Below the pieces are notes generated by a model. That model saw only the letters and a list, made by a program, of their open reading frames with translations, ran no database searches and was not told the DNA's origin. Of a DNA stretch of 64,000 nt, positions 16,700-27,192 are shown in pieces. The translations under genes and the position numbers were made by a program. Source of the DNA: Lingula anatina (Eukaryota > Brachiopoda > Lingulata > Lingulida > Lingulidae); NCBI RefSeq assembly GCF_001039355.2, contig NW_019775489.1:130295-194294 (forward strand). Reading direction: 5' to 3'. Every line of letters starts with the position of its first letter. Within the stretch, counting starts at the first letter, position 1.

Positions 16700-19398
16700 A
16701 TGATATGCGATAACAATTACAACGAAGAGAACTCTAGTGATATATTAACACTACCTCATTTGAAAGCTAAAATGCTCCAAAGTATACAAACTAATCAGGA
16801 AAGTCAAAAATTATAATGGGAAAAATACTGAAAATACTGTCGGTGCGAGGAATACAGAAACTGACATTTCACTGGCCTCCGCATACACACAAAATTTAAA
16901 GCTAAAATACCTTATGTCTTTCTTAGAAATTATACAGTAAATAAGCCATAATATGTTAATTTTTAAAAACATAATTAAATACAATATTGATTCTGTAATA
17001 AACAAAACTGATACATAACACTACTGGAAATAATCAAAATAAGATAAATGTATACCTACATTATACACTAAAATGAATGACGACCACGATGTCTGAGGGA
17101 AGAATGAAACAGATGACAAAACTTACTTCTGGGTGAATTTTGCAGTAACAGTGAAGTAATGCAGAAAGTTACAATAACAGATTCTTCAAACAAGAGCTAA
17201 AATAGAATTATAACCACTTCAATGATTCAATGTCTCACAAGACGTCTTCATCAGAGTATGAGACAGATGATGTTATAACAACCTCTGCCTAGGAATGCAA
17301 TAATCCCCCCTCCCCTCACTCTGTCACTTCCATAGAAATGGCAAATAAAGGTCAGGAGTGTGCCCGTCGTTTGATTTTTACATACATAGACTCTAAGACT
17401 TGACAATACTATTCTCTGGGATCAATACCCATTTTTTTCTTTTTTTTTATAGGATAGGTTCCCTTATATCTGTGTTTTCTCGTACTTACTCGCTGTTGAT
17501 TTACCGTCTCTGATGTTCACTAATTTTTGATGTCCTGTTCTCTTTTCAACTGCACACCACCATTCTGCCTCTCCAATTAATATAATTTGTACACACCTCG
17601 GCAATGTTTCTGGTCTAGCAGTGAAAGATTTTGTTCATTTGCTAGCTTTCAGAGCCTCATATGGTAGCTGGGCTGATCCTCAGTCTCTCAGGAGACGAGA
17701 GCGTTAACACCCAGACTATATCAGGGAAATGACCATCGAATGTAAACCGCGCTGACTCGCATGTGTAGTGCGGTACGTAAGAGCTGAAATTTACTTTTTT
17801 TAATCTTACTTTATTACACCTCACTGTTTGTATCACTCAATAGTTTAATTCAGGGTTATTGAGGACTCGCAGGGGCCTAACCTCGCTTCGGGCTACTCTA
17901 TTATACATGATGTTTAGTTATTGCTGTTGGAAGAATCCATTATTGTAACTTTGATGTGCATGAAACAGCTGACAAAAAATTTTGGGAGGTAAAGTAATGG
18001 AAGAGAAGCCTTTATTCAATCAAATAAGGCAGCTTAAAGCGATGGAAAATCAATTTCTCATTAATTAGAATCAACTATTTTGCTACGTACATACTTACAT
18101 GTATCTCAGCAGAAATGTCCAATAGCTTGGTAATTGGATCAAATACGATAATTATAAAGCATAAGCTTACGACCAATCTGTACGTAGGTCTTCATCTGGC
18201 TGATGTGAGTAGATGTCACTGACAGTATAGCCGTTGTACCACCTAGCGGCCAGTGAGAAACAACATCTACTCACAGTCCGATGAAAACCTACATGTACGT
18301 CCAGCTTGGCCTTTATAAAAACTTACGGTATGAAAACATTTCAGCCTTTATAATTATCATATATGATATATGCTTCTCCTTTTTAATTCTGATTGCCCAT
18401 CCTTCTATTTCTCGTCTCTCGTCGAACACCGGCAAGTGCCCTTTCCATCTTTATGACAGTAATTGTCTCTTTCCGTCTCATTTTACACTATTCACGACCA
18501 CGTGCAAAAAAAGAAACTTTGTATAATTTCATGTATTACACCCTACCTTGTTTTGCTTTTCGCGCACACTTGTAAAGAAAGAGTGCACTAGCATTGGAAT
18601 AAAAGGAGAAATGAAAATTAATTTATGACAATTATGATTTGCCATGATGTTATGTTTTTATCATTCTTCATTGTAAAGGTTTTTTTATTAGATGAAGCCA
18701 ACTGATATGAAAATTAGGTTCTTTAATGAAAAAAAAATAGAAAATTAACAATGAATTAATGAAAGACCAGTGTAAAATTGTTATTTGCTATTGCTTTATT
18801 TTATATTTACATTTGAGCTCCGTGTATAATATTTATAAAATAATACCATCAACAGAAAACATATCAATATTGTTATACTTAGCAACAATTATATTTGTTG
18901 CAATTATTTGCACACTATGATGATTAGTATACTGGTACACTACTTGATGGGTATATCTTTTTTAGACAATGAACAGAGAGATTATTCTTAAAAGAAGGAC
19001 AGTCTTCTATTTTAACAAATAATGTATTAAATTTTTTTTCACTGACAAGTCACATACATGTACCAATCCATATTGGGATTTGAATAAACTTGTTTTATTT
19101 TTTGATAAGTTGATTTTTGTCACTGATATACGTTCACTTTAAATACAATATTTTAACTGCAGATATCTTACTTCTAGTGGTAATAATAACCTACATTGAC
19201 ATGACAATCTCTAAATAAATTATAAATATGACCAAAAACAATTTTTCGTTTGTTTCGTTTGTTTTGGAAAAAAAAAGGGATTTTCATCTTGGCTTAAGCG
19301 CGAGTTTTCTGTTTTTGCTTTTAAATAAGGATTGCAAATTCATACTTTAAGGAATAACAACTCTTCATTTTTGAAGGAGTGAACGATGATTTTCCCAT
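16700..19398. other. Non-coding interval
   Basis: No supported gene. The only clear structure is an imperfect inverted repeat at 18172-18216 and 18263-18310 (for example gtgagtagatgt versus acatctactcac), with a spacer of about 46 nt, consistent with a small foldback element or structured RNA. The remainder is AT-rich with homopolymer runs. Confidence 0.45.
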
Positions 19399-19582
19399 AA
19401 TTTAAAATTAAACGAGACTTACCTTGGTTAAGTCGATGTTTGATTGTAATTCTGTGAGTGTAAAAATGAGGGAGGGCTTAAATGAGATATGCTTGCGCAT
19501 GCGTACTCAGCCTTTAAAGCTTGATGTTTTCACATTTTTTTTAAAGAACATTTTTATTTATTTATCTATTAGTAGTATTATG

Positions 19583-19624
<42 letters not shown>

Positions 19625-19767
19625 CTGTGAGCTGATTACATTGGAATTATATTACTGAGTAAGCTGGGTGGGGAGGGTGGCATTTAAGCCCTCCCTCATT
19701 TTTACACTCACAGAATTACAATCAAACATCGACTTAACCAAGGTAAGTCTCGTTTAATTTTAAATTC
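19399..19767. repeat. DIRS 3' inverted-repeat / internal complementary region
   Basis: Arms 19399-19485 and 19681-19767 are complementary over about 87 bp, with the sequence aagtcgatgtttgattgtaa in the left arm and its complement in the right. The loop holds a (TA)n run at 19585-19618. The extension 19477-19510 is complementary to 24147-24180 at the other end of the element. In DIRS biology this region helps join the ends into a circle. Confidence 0.85.
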
Positions 19768-19957
19768 TATTTCGTATAAAAATATCGGTCAGTCTTAAAT
19801 GAGACTTTAAAGTAAAATGTGACAAACATCAATAAACCAGTATTCAATGGCCTTTATTTCAGCTTAAAATATCGTTTAGAACAGTTTCAACAAATCATCA
19901 ACAGATACTCATGTAAACCTATACATGCCAGTATATACTAGTATATGAATATGCTCA

Positions 19958-21196
19958 TTACTTCCTTTTTAAAACTCCATATTCAAATGTGGTAGCTTTA
20001 TCCTCGATTTGTTTCTCATAGAATTTTGCAAATGTTTTTTCAGTACTCCAACCAGCTTTGTTCAAAATATCTGTCACTGGCACAGAATTCATTTTTGCCT
20101 TTGAAACAGCAGCAGCTCTCACACTGTGAGCACCAAATAAAGTAGTGTCTATTCCCGATTTTGTCATTACAACTTTGATCCATCTAGAAATAGTATCTCT
20201 TTGAACAGGTTTATAAGGTTTCATATAACTTATAAGCAAATTTTTATCAACATTATGCCTACGCAATGTCTTTGTACGAGCTATATACTCTTTTAAAACA
20301 GTATAAACACACAACCTCCTATCTGGAGGGTAAGCTTTAAACACAATATGTGATGAATTACAACCTGGTCTACTTTGCTTCAGTAAACCACATAACTGAA
20401 ACACAAACTCTGAACTCAACTTTTTCATATCAACAACAGAAATTAAATGCAATGTTTGTACACGTGTGGCATTAATTAATGCCATGAGCATTGTAAGTTT
20501 TAAAGTCAGATCCTTCAAAGTCAAGTGCTTTACTGGTGAAAGTTTCCTTAAGAAAACCAGAACTTTATTAACATCCCAAATTTGAGCATAACGTTGTCTT
20601 GGTGGCCTCAAATTATAAATGCCTTTCATATATCTTATCACCAATGGATGACTCCCTGCTGAAACTCCATCAATTTGAATACCCATTGATGAAATAGCAC
20701 CTCTTGCTGTATTTAAACTGTCATAAGCTAAGCCATCATTAAACTGTTTTGTAAGAAATTCTATCACCTCTTCCACATGTGGTGAAATTGAATTAATTTT
20801 CCTTTCACCACAGTATTTGAACCAGCGTTTAATGAACACGTTGTATTGTTTCTTTGTCCCTGTACGCCAAGATGACATAAGTATGTGGGTTGATTGCTCA
20901 GAAAGGCCTCGTTCTCTAAACTGTTCCCTGATACTTTGCATACAATGAGTTTCAACTTGTCCATAAGAGGATGTTCCACTGGGAGCTTGTTCCCTGGTAA
21001 AGTTAGCAGACCTTTTTTCTTTTGAATGACTATTGGGTTTTCCACAAGTAATTCCATCAACTTTGCAAACCATATCTGTGTTGGCCATACAGGAGCCACT
21101 ATAATACCCCTGGCTTTGTCTTTGCGAATCTTCTGGATACAATGACCCAGCAAACTGAAAGGTGGAAACAGATAAACATAATTCAGTGTTCCCCAA
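19958..21196 (-). CDS. DIRS tyrosine recombinase
   Basis: 412 codons. The start is uncertain because the frame overlaps the 3' part of the RT/RNase H ORF; the recombinase proper probably begins near residue 80 (REQFRERGLSEQSTHILMSS). Catalytic signature residues of tyrosine recombinases are present: Arg in INATRVQTLHL, the H-x-x-R box in GAHSVRAAAVSKA, and the nucleophilic Tyr in KTFAKFYEKQI, preceded by LNKAGWSTEKTF. It would integrate the circular cDNA by strand exchange. The overlap with the upstream ORF by about 430 nt in another frame implies frameshifting or internal initiation, as in other DIRS elements. No disabling change is seen. Confidence 0.88.
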   Translation of the reverse strand: MGNTELCLSVSTFQFAGSLYPEDSQRQSQGYYSGSCMANTDMVCKVDGITCGKPNSHSKEKRSANFTREQAPSGTSSYGQVETHCMQSIREQFRERGLSEQSTHILMSSWRTGTKKQYNVFIKRWFKYCGERKINSISPHVEEVIEFLTKQFNDGLAYDSLNTARGAISSMGIQIDGVSAGSHPLVIRYMKGIYNLRPPRQRYAQIWDVNKVLVFLRKLSPVKHLTLKDLTLKLTMLMALINATRVQTLHLISVVDMKKLSSEFVFQLCGLLKQSRPGCNSSHIVFKAYPPDRRLCVYTVLKEYIARTKTLRRHNVDKNLLISYMKPYKPVQRDTISRWIKVVMTKSGIDTTLFGAHSVRAAAVSKAKMNSVPVTDILNKAGWSTEKTFAKFYEKQIEDKATTFEYGVLKRK

Positions 21197-22854
21197 TCAT
21201 AAGTAAATGCATTAATACCCCAAGCAAAGGGGTCTGCCTGCCATGAACAATATCTTTCAACTTGCGCATTTAATCTAGAGGCAAAAAGATCAATAAATGG
21301 ATTTCCAAATTTTTCACATATCTTTTGAAATACATTCTCATTCAACTTCCATTCTAAACGTTCATTAAACTTCCTAGAAGCATCATCAGCATCTACATTA
21401 TCTTTCCCTGGCACATGGACACAGGTGAGCCAAACATTTTTCTCGATACACCAATGCCAAATCTTTTTTGCTATGTTATTGCAATCATAAGATTTAATTC
21501 CACCCATATTCTGAATATAGTCACATGCTGTAATATTATCACTCATGATCTTTACATGTTTATTTTCAAATCTAAATGTAAAAGACTGCAATGCATATAA
21601 TATTGCTAGTAACTCTAAAGCATTTATATGAAGGTTAGCTTCTTCTGGAAACCATCTACCACCAATTTTTTGACCCTCCAAATGAGCACCCCAGCCTAAT
21701 TTGGATGCATCAGTATACAATATAATGTCAACATTTCCTTTGTCAATTTTCCTTCTTTGCAAGTGGACATTTTCCATCCACCATTGTAATTCTTGCTTCA
21801 TACTAATTGTAATGTGCATCATAGCATCATAATTTCCATTGTTGCTTTTTAAAGCACTTATCTTCTGCTTTTCAAGTTCTCTATAATGGAGTTTACCATA
21901 TTCAACAGCTGAGAATGTTGAAACTATAATTCCAATCACTTTAGCTACTAGTCTTACTTTTGCTTCTGTTTTAATGATAAGCATTTTACACTGCTGTACA
22001 ATGTGATCCATTTTATCTTTAGGTAAAGTCACCGTCATACTTTCAGAATCAATTATATTTCCCAAAAACAACAATGATTGTTGGGGAATAAGGACAGACT
22101 TTTCTGCATTGATTATAAAACCAAGTGTTTCCATTAGATGTTTTGTGCATCTTATATTTTCAACACATTCAAGGTAATTATCTGAACACAATAAACTGTC
22201 ATCAATAAATCCTGAACTAGAATGGCCAAGACTTCTCAATTTTGCATATACAGGCTTTAATAATTTCGTAAATATTTTGGGCCCTTCAGAAACGCCATTT
22301 GCAAGGCATGTGTATTGATAGATATTTCCTTCCCAAACAAATCGAAAAAGAATTTGCTGTTCTTCTGCTATTTTCACACTATAATATGCATGCTTTATAT
22401 CAATTGATGCTAGGAAGCATCCTTTTGTCACTAAGGTCAATGCCTTTTCAAAAGTGTCCATTTTAAAATGTTCATAGGGAATGTGTTGATTCAGCTTCTT
22501 AAGATTTAATATCATTCTGTATTCTCCATTCTTTTTAGGGCGTACAAAAATAGGAGATAAAAACTGCCCCGGTACACTTTGAACTTTCTTAATAACACCA
22601 AGATCAAGTAGTTTAGAAATTTCTTTCCTGATTATAATTGTTTCTTCTGTGTTAAACCTATATTTCACCATATCATTTAAGTTTTGAAATCCAATGTTGG
22701 TATCAACATTTATATGACAATTTTGTACTATATCCAAGATATATGGGTCACTGGTCAATTTTCTCCATTCATCTACAAACAAATGCAATCTACCAGCTTG
22801 AAATTTATGTCTCACCTCTAGTATCTGTTCTGATCCCACTGGCTGCTTTGCCAT
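20764..22854 (-). CDS. DIRS reverse transcriptase / RNase H polyprotein
   Basis: 696 codons. Residues about 75-290 are the RT: LGVIKKVQSVPGQFLSPIFV, YRMILNLKKLNQHI, FLASIDIKHAYYSV and the catalytic FIDDSLLCSD. Residues about 375-500 are RNase H: ILYTDASKLGWGAHL, ALELLAILYAL, MSDNITACDYI and HVPGKDNVDADDAS. After this comes the post-RNase H region found in DIRS polyproteins (NPFIDLFASRLNAQVERY, PPFSLLGH, IIVAPVWPTQIWF), which has been compared to methyltransferases; I do not assert catalysis. It overlaps the gag-like ORF by 37 nt upstream and the recombinase ORF downstream. The role is cDNA synthesis. It appears intact. Confidence 0.9.
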   Translation of the reverse strand: MAKQPVGSEQILEVRHKFQAGRLHLFVDEWRKLTSDPYILDIVQNCHINVDTNIGFQNLNDMVKYRFNTEETIIIRKEISKLLDLGVIKKVQSVPGQFLSPIFVRPKKNGEYRMILNLKKLNQHIPYEHFKMDTFEKALTLVTKGCFLASIDIKHAYYSVKIAEEQQILFRFVWEGNIYQYTCLANGVSEGPKIFTKLLKPVYAKLRSLGHSSSGFIDDSLLCSDNYLECVENIRCTKHLMETLGFIINAEKSVLIPQQSLLFLGNIIDSESMTVTLPKDKMDHIVQQCKMLIIKTEAKVRLVAKVIGIIVSTFSAVEYGKLHYRELEKQKISALKSNNGNYDAMMHITISMKQELQWWMENVHLQRRKIDKGNVDIILYTDASKLGWGAHLEGQKIGGRWFPEEANLHINALELLAILYALQSFTFRFENKHVKIMSDNITACDYIQNMGGIKSYDCNNIAKKIWHWCIEKNVWLTCVHVPGKDNVDADDASRKFNERLEWKLNENVFQKICEKFGNPFIDLFASRLNAQVERYCSWQADPFAWGINAFTYDWGTLNYVYLFPPFSLLGHCIQKIRKDKARGIIVAPVWPTQIWFAKLMELLVENPIVIQKKKGLLTLPGNKLPVEHPLMDKLKLIVCKVSGNSLENEAFLSNQPTYLCHLGVQGQRNNTTCSLNAGSNTVVKGKLIQFHHMWKR

Positions 22855-23957
22855 GAGAAGTTTTTTGAATCTGCATGTGCACCCCTCTGGGAAGAACTTC
22901 CTCGGCCACGATTGTACCTTCCTCTCATGCGTCCCCTGAATCGTGGGCCCCTTTGGTATGGGCGGTTTCTATAATCCAAGCCCATTCTACTCTGCATCAT
23001 TTTATAACTCATTTTCGCAGAATCTTCCACTTCCCTTGCAGATTTGGTAATATCATCTCCAAAGAGAAAAGTTGTGCACGGAATGTTATGATTGCACAAA
23101 GGTTTGTACTCTGGCTTGAGGTTTGGTTTTAACAAATCCTTTCTAAAACAGTTAATCTGTGTATTGGCATGACCAAGCAAAGCAATACTGTCATTGAACA
23201 TATCAATGAGTTTTCCAAGCCCTTCACTCGTATCATTTCCTGTTTCTAACTTAGCCAGTTTGTCTATTCCTTTAGTCATCAACGTAGCTGCTTTTACAAC
23301 TGACATTTGAACATCCTGTAACTTCTTATCATTTGTTTTGGCATATTGAGGAATAATGTTCCATACCATTTTATTGGTTTTGACTATCACCAAACTTTCA
23401 CAGTTTTTTGGCCGTGAGTTATTTTCATCTTTGGTAAGTTCTGTATACTTTGAATGATCTACTATCCCATTGGTGAACAAATCATTGACACTACTCGCCA
23501 ACACACTGTCAACTTCCACGTCTGTATACTCTATTAATTTATATCTCTTCGTCATATCATCAAATCTGTTTGTGCTACTAGTACCTGCCTCCGGGCATGT
23601 TTCATCCTCCAATCTTTCATCATACTGTTCATCAAAGTCATAATTCTCCTCACAATATTCATCGTGATACAGGTACTGTTTCTCTAAAGTATCTATGCGT
23701 CCCACGACGCTGTTAATGTTCGTTTCCTGTCTCTGCACAGTTTCTTGTATATTTTTCATTATAGTTAAATATTCATCACTGTTATGACTAGATTTTGCTT
23801 TGTCGTCTAGTTTCCCCTTTCCTGTTCTAGTTTTTACTTTCTTTGCTTTAACGTCCTCGCTATTCTTACATGTATCTATTGCGGGTTTTGAAAGGCCCGG
23901 TAAAACAGCACTACACGTGCTTTCGGCCGCCATATTGAAATTAAGTTTGGCACACAA
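22818..23957 (-). CDS. DIRS gag-like ORF1 protein
   Basis: 379 codons, ATG at 23957. The N-terminus is Lys-rich (KAKKVKTRTGKGKLDDKAK), followed by a coiled-coil-like stretch (residues about 65-95) and an acidic patch rich in D/E and Y. The C-terminus is RGG-rich (FRGRMRGRYNRGRGSSSQRG), as expected for nucleic-acid binding. It has no zinc knuckle. It occupies the first-ORF position of the DIRS element, and its 3' end overlaps the RT ORF by 37 nt. The function as a nucleocapsid-like protein is inferred from position and composition. Confidence 0.75.
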   Translation of the reverse strand: MCAKLNFNMAAESTCSAVLPGLSKPAIDTCKNSEDVKAKKVKTRTGKGKLDDKAKSSHNSDEYLTIMKNIQETVQRQETNINSVVGRIDTLEKQYLYHDEYCEENYDFDEQYDERLEDETCPEAGTSSTNRFDDMTKRYKLIEYTDVEVDSVLASSVNDLFTNGIVDHSKYTELTKDENNSRPKNCESLVIVKTNKMVWNIIPQYAKTNDKKLQDVQMSVVKAATLMTKGIDKLAKLETGNDTSEGLGKLIDMFNDSIALLGHANTQINCFRKDLLKPNLKPEYKPLCNHNIPCTTFLFGDDITKSAREVEDSAKMSYKMMQSRMGLDYRNRPYQRGPRFRGRMRGRYNRGRGSSSQRGAHADSKNFSWQSSQWDQNRY

Positions 23958-24146
23958 ATGATTCGTAGCCTACAATGTGTAACTACGTTACAGATCAATA
24001 TATATGCCGCATAAAAGATTGCAACTCCGTTGCAAAAATGTTTCCAACTTAAGCAAACAAACTACGTTTGTTTTAGATTATAATTCTGATAGAAATAGAT
24101 CGCATCTATTTTCAGGCTGACTACCCAGCCGCATGTCACAAGCTAA

Positions 24147-24211
24147 CTGAGTACGCATGCGCAAGCATATCTCATTTAAGACTGACCGATATTTTTATAC
24201 AAAATAGAATT
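24147..24211 (-). repeat. DIRS 5' inverted terminal repeat
   Basis: 65 bp, complementary in part to 19763-19804 (shared aaaaatatcggtcagtctta) and in its inner half to 19477-19510 (gcttgcgcatgcgtactcag). Confidence 0.85.
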
Positions 24212-25581
24212 GCCAATGGTTAATGAATCCCTTCCACCATTAAGAGTTAGGTTTTTTTTTGAAGTGTTTTTCTTTATTTATTTATTTTGTGCAGTATTTT
24301 TTAAACAATTTCTTAAGAGAGTATTACAGACGGTAGCCATCTATGACTGGGTTCCCATACCTATATTGATCTAACAGGATCAATCCACCTCCAAGAGGTT
24401 TCTCGCTAAATTGCTTTCAGCTGAAGCAGCTTAGATGTATGGCATGCCTACTGAAGCTGCTAAATGATAATTAATTGCCCCCCATGAATGACAGACATTT
24501 CAGCCACTTAAGTTGATAGCAATTTAGCGAGAATCTCCTCTAAGATAGATCGATCCACAATTAGTACAATGGGGTCTGGGAATGGTCCCTATGTAAGTCC
24601 ATGTGGTCTGATGGAAGCCCAAATTTCAGAGTAATTGCAAATATTGGTCTTTTGATGGTGCAATGGAATTTATTATATTTGTAACAATTTATATATATAA
24701 TGGATTTTATTATGTTGTTTACAATGTATTTATTTATTGTGGAATTTTCAATTTTGTGAACCCCTTTGATTAATTTTTGGTTTTTTAAGTTTCTCAGGAA
24801 ATACTTGAATGTTAACACTCACCATAACCGAACACGCTAGATGATTGTGCCAATTCATTTTATTACACATATGTACAAAAGTAGCATGGGAATTTCAACA
24901 ATGTGTGGCATATAACCAATGAAGATCAACCAGCAAATTACAAATTATACACATGGAGAGAGCACAATCAACAGCTTCTATTATGATGCTTGCAAATTTT
25001 ATATAATAAAATACTAGCAATTGGTGAAAAATGCAAGATAACAAATAATTCATTTGATCCCAGGTTGGGAATTTCACCATAATTCTGGTCAATAGATTAC
25101 TTAATATATGTATATGCTTCTATATACAATAATACTAATAAAGTAGAAATATAACAATAAAATGCATTTGTCAAATTACCAACTGAGACAAGTAAAGATC
25201 AAGCATAAATATTATAATACACATGTATGTTTTACACATACATATTTGTATGAGCTCTTAATTGAATAAAGAAAGCTGTTAGAGACAATGTTCTAAGTTA
25301 CTGCTTTAAAATTTTCATGAGAAGTAAATTCTGATACAATCTTATGATACATCTTCATAGTAAGTCTATGACACTTCGTGGACAGAAAATGTCAAAATGA
25401 ATTTCCATGGAAAACTTAAATTCATAGTCACTCGAGTACAATACAATAGTACTATGCTCATAAAGTAATCTTTCACTTTCATTGTTTATTAAGATATGGC
25501 AAAGTTGTCAATAGCATACAAGTGCCTCTCGCAATAACCAAGTTACATGTACAACATAATACTGTAACTAATGTATCTAAT
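24212..25581. other. Non-coding interval downstream of DIRS
   Basis: No coding signal. The segment 24380-24560 contains imperfect inverted copies of gagattctcgctaaattgct-like sequence (gaggtttctcgctaaattgc at about 24396 and its complement near 24518-24540), suggesting a small foldback element of about 160 bp. Confidence 0.4.
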
Positions 25582-25584
25582 AAA

Positions 25585-25679
<95 letters not shown>
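25582..25679. repeat. Poly(A) run followed by (TA)n microsatellite
   Basis: About 21 A residues, then about 38 TA units. An A-run joined to a dinucleotide array may mark the old tail of a retroposed sequence. Confidence 0.9.
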
Positions 25680-25689
25680 TGAGAAATAG

Positions 25690-26025
25690 TTTTGGCAGTA
25701 AACAACCCTTAGCAAAATATCAAGCCTGCTGCAAAGTTTCTCGCAAATTCACTGCAAATTTGCAAAATAAAATATGTAGCAAATTTGCAAGAACTTGAAT
25801 ACTTTCTTGCAAGCTTCATATGTTCTTGCAAATTTGCTGCTAAATTGTCGCTAATTTGCCAGAACATAAAGACTTTTCCTGCAAACCTGCTGCAAACTAA
25901 AGCTGTTATTGCAACTTTGTTGCTAATTAGCTGCAATAAAAATTTTTCTTGCAAACTCCCGCAAACTTTTAGTTTGCAGCAAATTTGCTGCATTATTGCT
26001 GCAAACTTTTCATTTTGCTAAGGGA
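25690..26025. repeat. Quasi-repeat of ttgcaaatttgctgc-like words
   Basis: The block is saturated with variants of gcaaatttgc / gctgcaaact on both strands (for example gcaaatttgcaagaacttg, ttgcaaatttgctgctaaat, ctgcaaacctgctgcaaact). Spacing is irregular, so it is not a simple tandem array. Because gcaaatttgc is itself palindromic, the region can fold in many ways. Confidence 0.55.
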
Positions 26026-26084
26026 AGGATATATGCCATGGCATTTCAAACTAAAATATAATTGCACTTCTGTTTGGCATACAA

Positions 26085-26312
26085 AGTCCCTGATATTTAG
26101 CCTTATTTTTGATTGGTCCAGATTTGAACAAAGTGCGCTTTGACTTGTTCGCGTTCATTGGCTAGATCGTTCGATGAGTCATTGAGGGCAGGCTTTAAAT
26201 TTGATTGGCGGGCGGTGCTGGCAATCAAATGTGGTCAGAGGTAACTTGACACAATGAAGATAGGCTATAGTGAAGAGGTTGGTGTCAAGTTGTCTCTGAA
26301 GCTCAGGGTGGG
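26085..26312 (+). mobile_element. Partial copy of hAT-like MITE
   Basis: Matches the reverse complement of the left part of the MITE at 52119-52732 over about 220 bp: tccctgatatt, ttgattggtc, gcgttcattggctagatcgt, ctttaaatttgattggcggg, then aggtaacttgacac and the terminus ctctgaagctcagggtg. Only one end is present; the other half is absent. Confidence 0.7.
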
Positions 26313-26730
26313 TAGGGCTTGATATCTACTCAAACTTATGTAGACATTTTCAGTCCATATGCTAGCAGTCGGCCATATTTATTGCTGCCATGAGGTAGCT
26401 GCTAAATGCTTACATAGGATGGTAGACAGAAAAAGTGAATCTTTTGTACAAAAAGAACAACTCAAAAAAATGTAGGTCTATGAAAGGAAAACGGGGGTTA
26501 GAGTTGGTAAAATATTTCTAGTTGCAACCAAAAACAGAACATTCATTTTCATGTAATGCATGCTATCAAAAAAAGGAAAATATGGATAAGATATAGTGTT
26601 CAAATACAGTAAGTATACCTTATTTCTATTCTTATTTCTTAGGATTAAGAAAGATTAAATGTAAAATGTGCTTCACATATTCAAAGTTATATTAATTTTT
26701 ATAATAGCAGACATACACTGTGGTGGCCCC

Positions 26731-27110
26731 TTCTTAATATAGATGTGGGGATCGTCCAGAGACAGTCCTGGCAACATAATGATGTAATAAGAAATAATTA
26801 ACTTTTGCCACGCAACCTGCGCATGGGCTCGCAGCACTGAATCGGCATAAGATCTGATAGATAAAGAAAACTTGTATAAAAAGCCACTGTTTGTATGGAC
26901 TCGAGGTCACTTGTTGAACGAGAGACCATCAGTGTTACATTGATTTATCCTTGCGGTTGATTTGGCTTCTGTGGCATGCACTTACAAGTTTAAGACCAAT
27001 GAATCTGGGATCGATCGTGAGAGTGAAAAGTTTACTTGTGTAAGTGAGCGTAAGTGAATGATTGTGAGTGAAAACTTCTTTCGGTTAGTATGTTCAGTAC
27101 ATATATTGGA
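26731..27110 (+). mobile_element. Possible 5' LTR of a decayed LTR retrotransposon
   Basis: Starts TGTGG, contains a TATA-type box tataaaaag (about 26876), and lies directly upstream of a gag-like remnant. No second LTR was found downstream apart from a 16-bp match (aacgagagaccatcag at 26917 and 28852). Boundaries are guesses. Confidence 0.35.
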
Positions 27111-27192
27111 GGGCTTGTCCAGTACTCCACAAGTGTGCACAGAAAACTTAACTACAATGGCTCGAGGAGGACAACTGGTTGGTGTTGCCTAG

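Larger units (their letters stand above)
19399..24211 (-). mobile_element. DIRS-type tyrosine-recombinase retrotransposon
   Basis: The element runs on the - strand with gag-like, RT/RNase H and tyrosine-recombinase ORFs, all long and uninterrupted. Inverted terminal repeats are visible: 24147-24211 (reading inward from aattctatt) and 19763-19804. Beyond the 3' terminal repeat, 19681-19767 forms an essentially perfect 87-bp inverted repeat with 19399-19485, and 19477-19510 is a further inverted copy of the inner 5' terminal repeat. That is the internal complementary region typical of DIRS elements. Such elements replicate through a circular intermediate and insert with a recombinase rather than an integrase, leaving little or no target duplication. 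The ORFs look intact, suggesting a young insertion. Confidence 0.85.

Noticed and set aside
25479-25798. Open frames on both strands of repeated Tyr-Ile
   Set aside because: They are translations of the (TA)n microsatellite, not genes.
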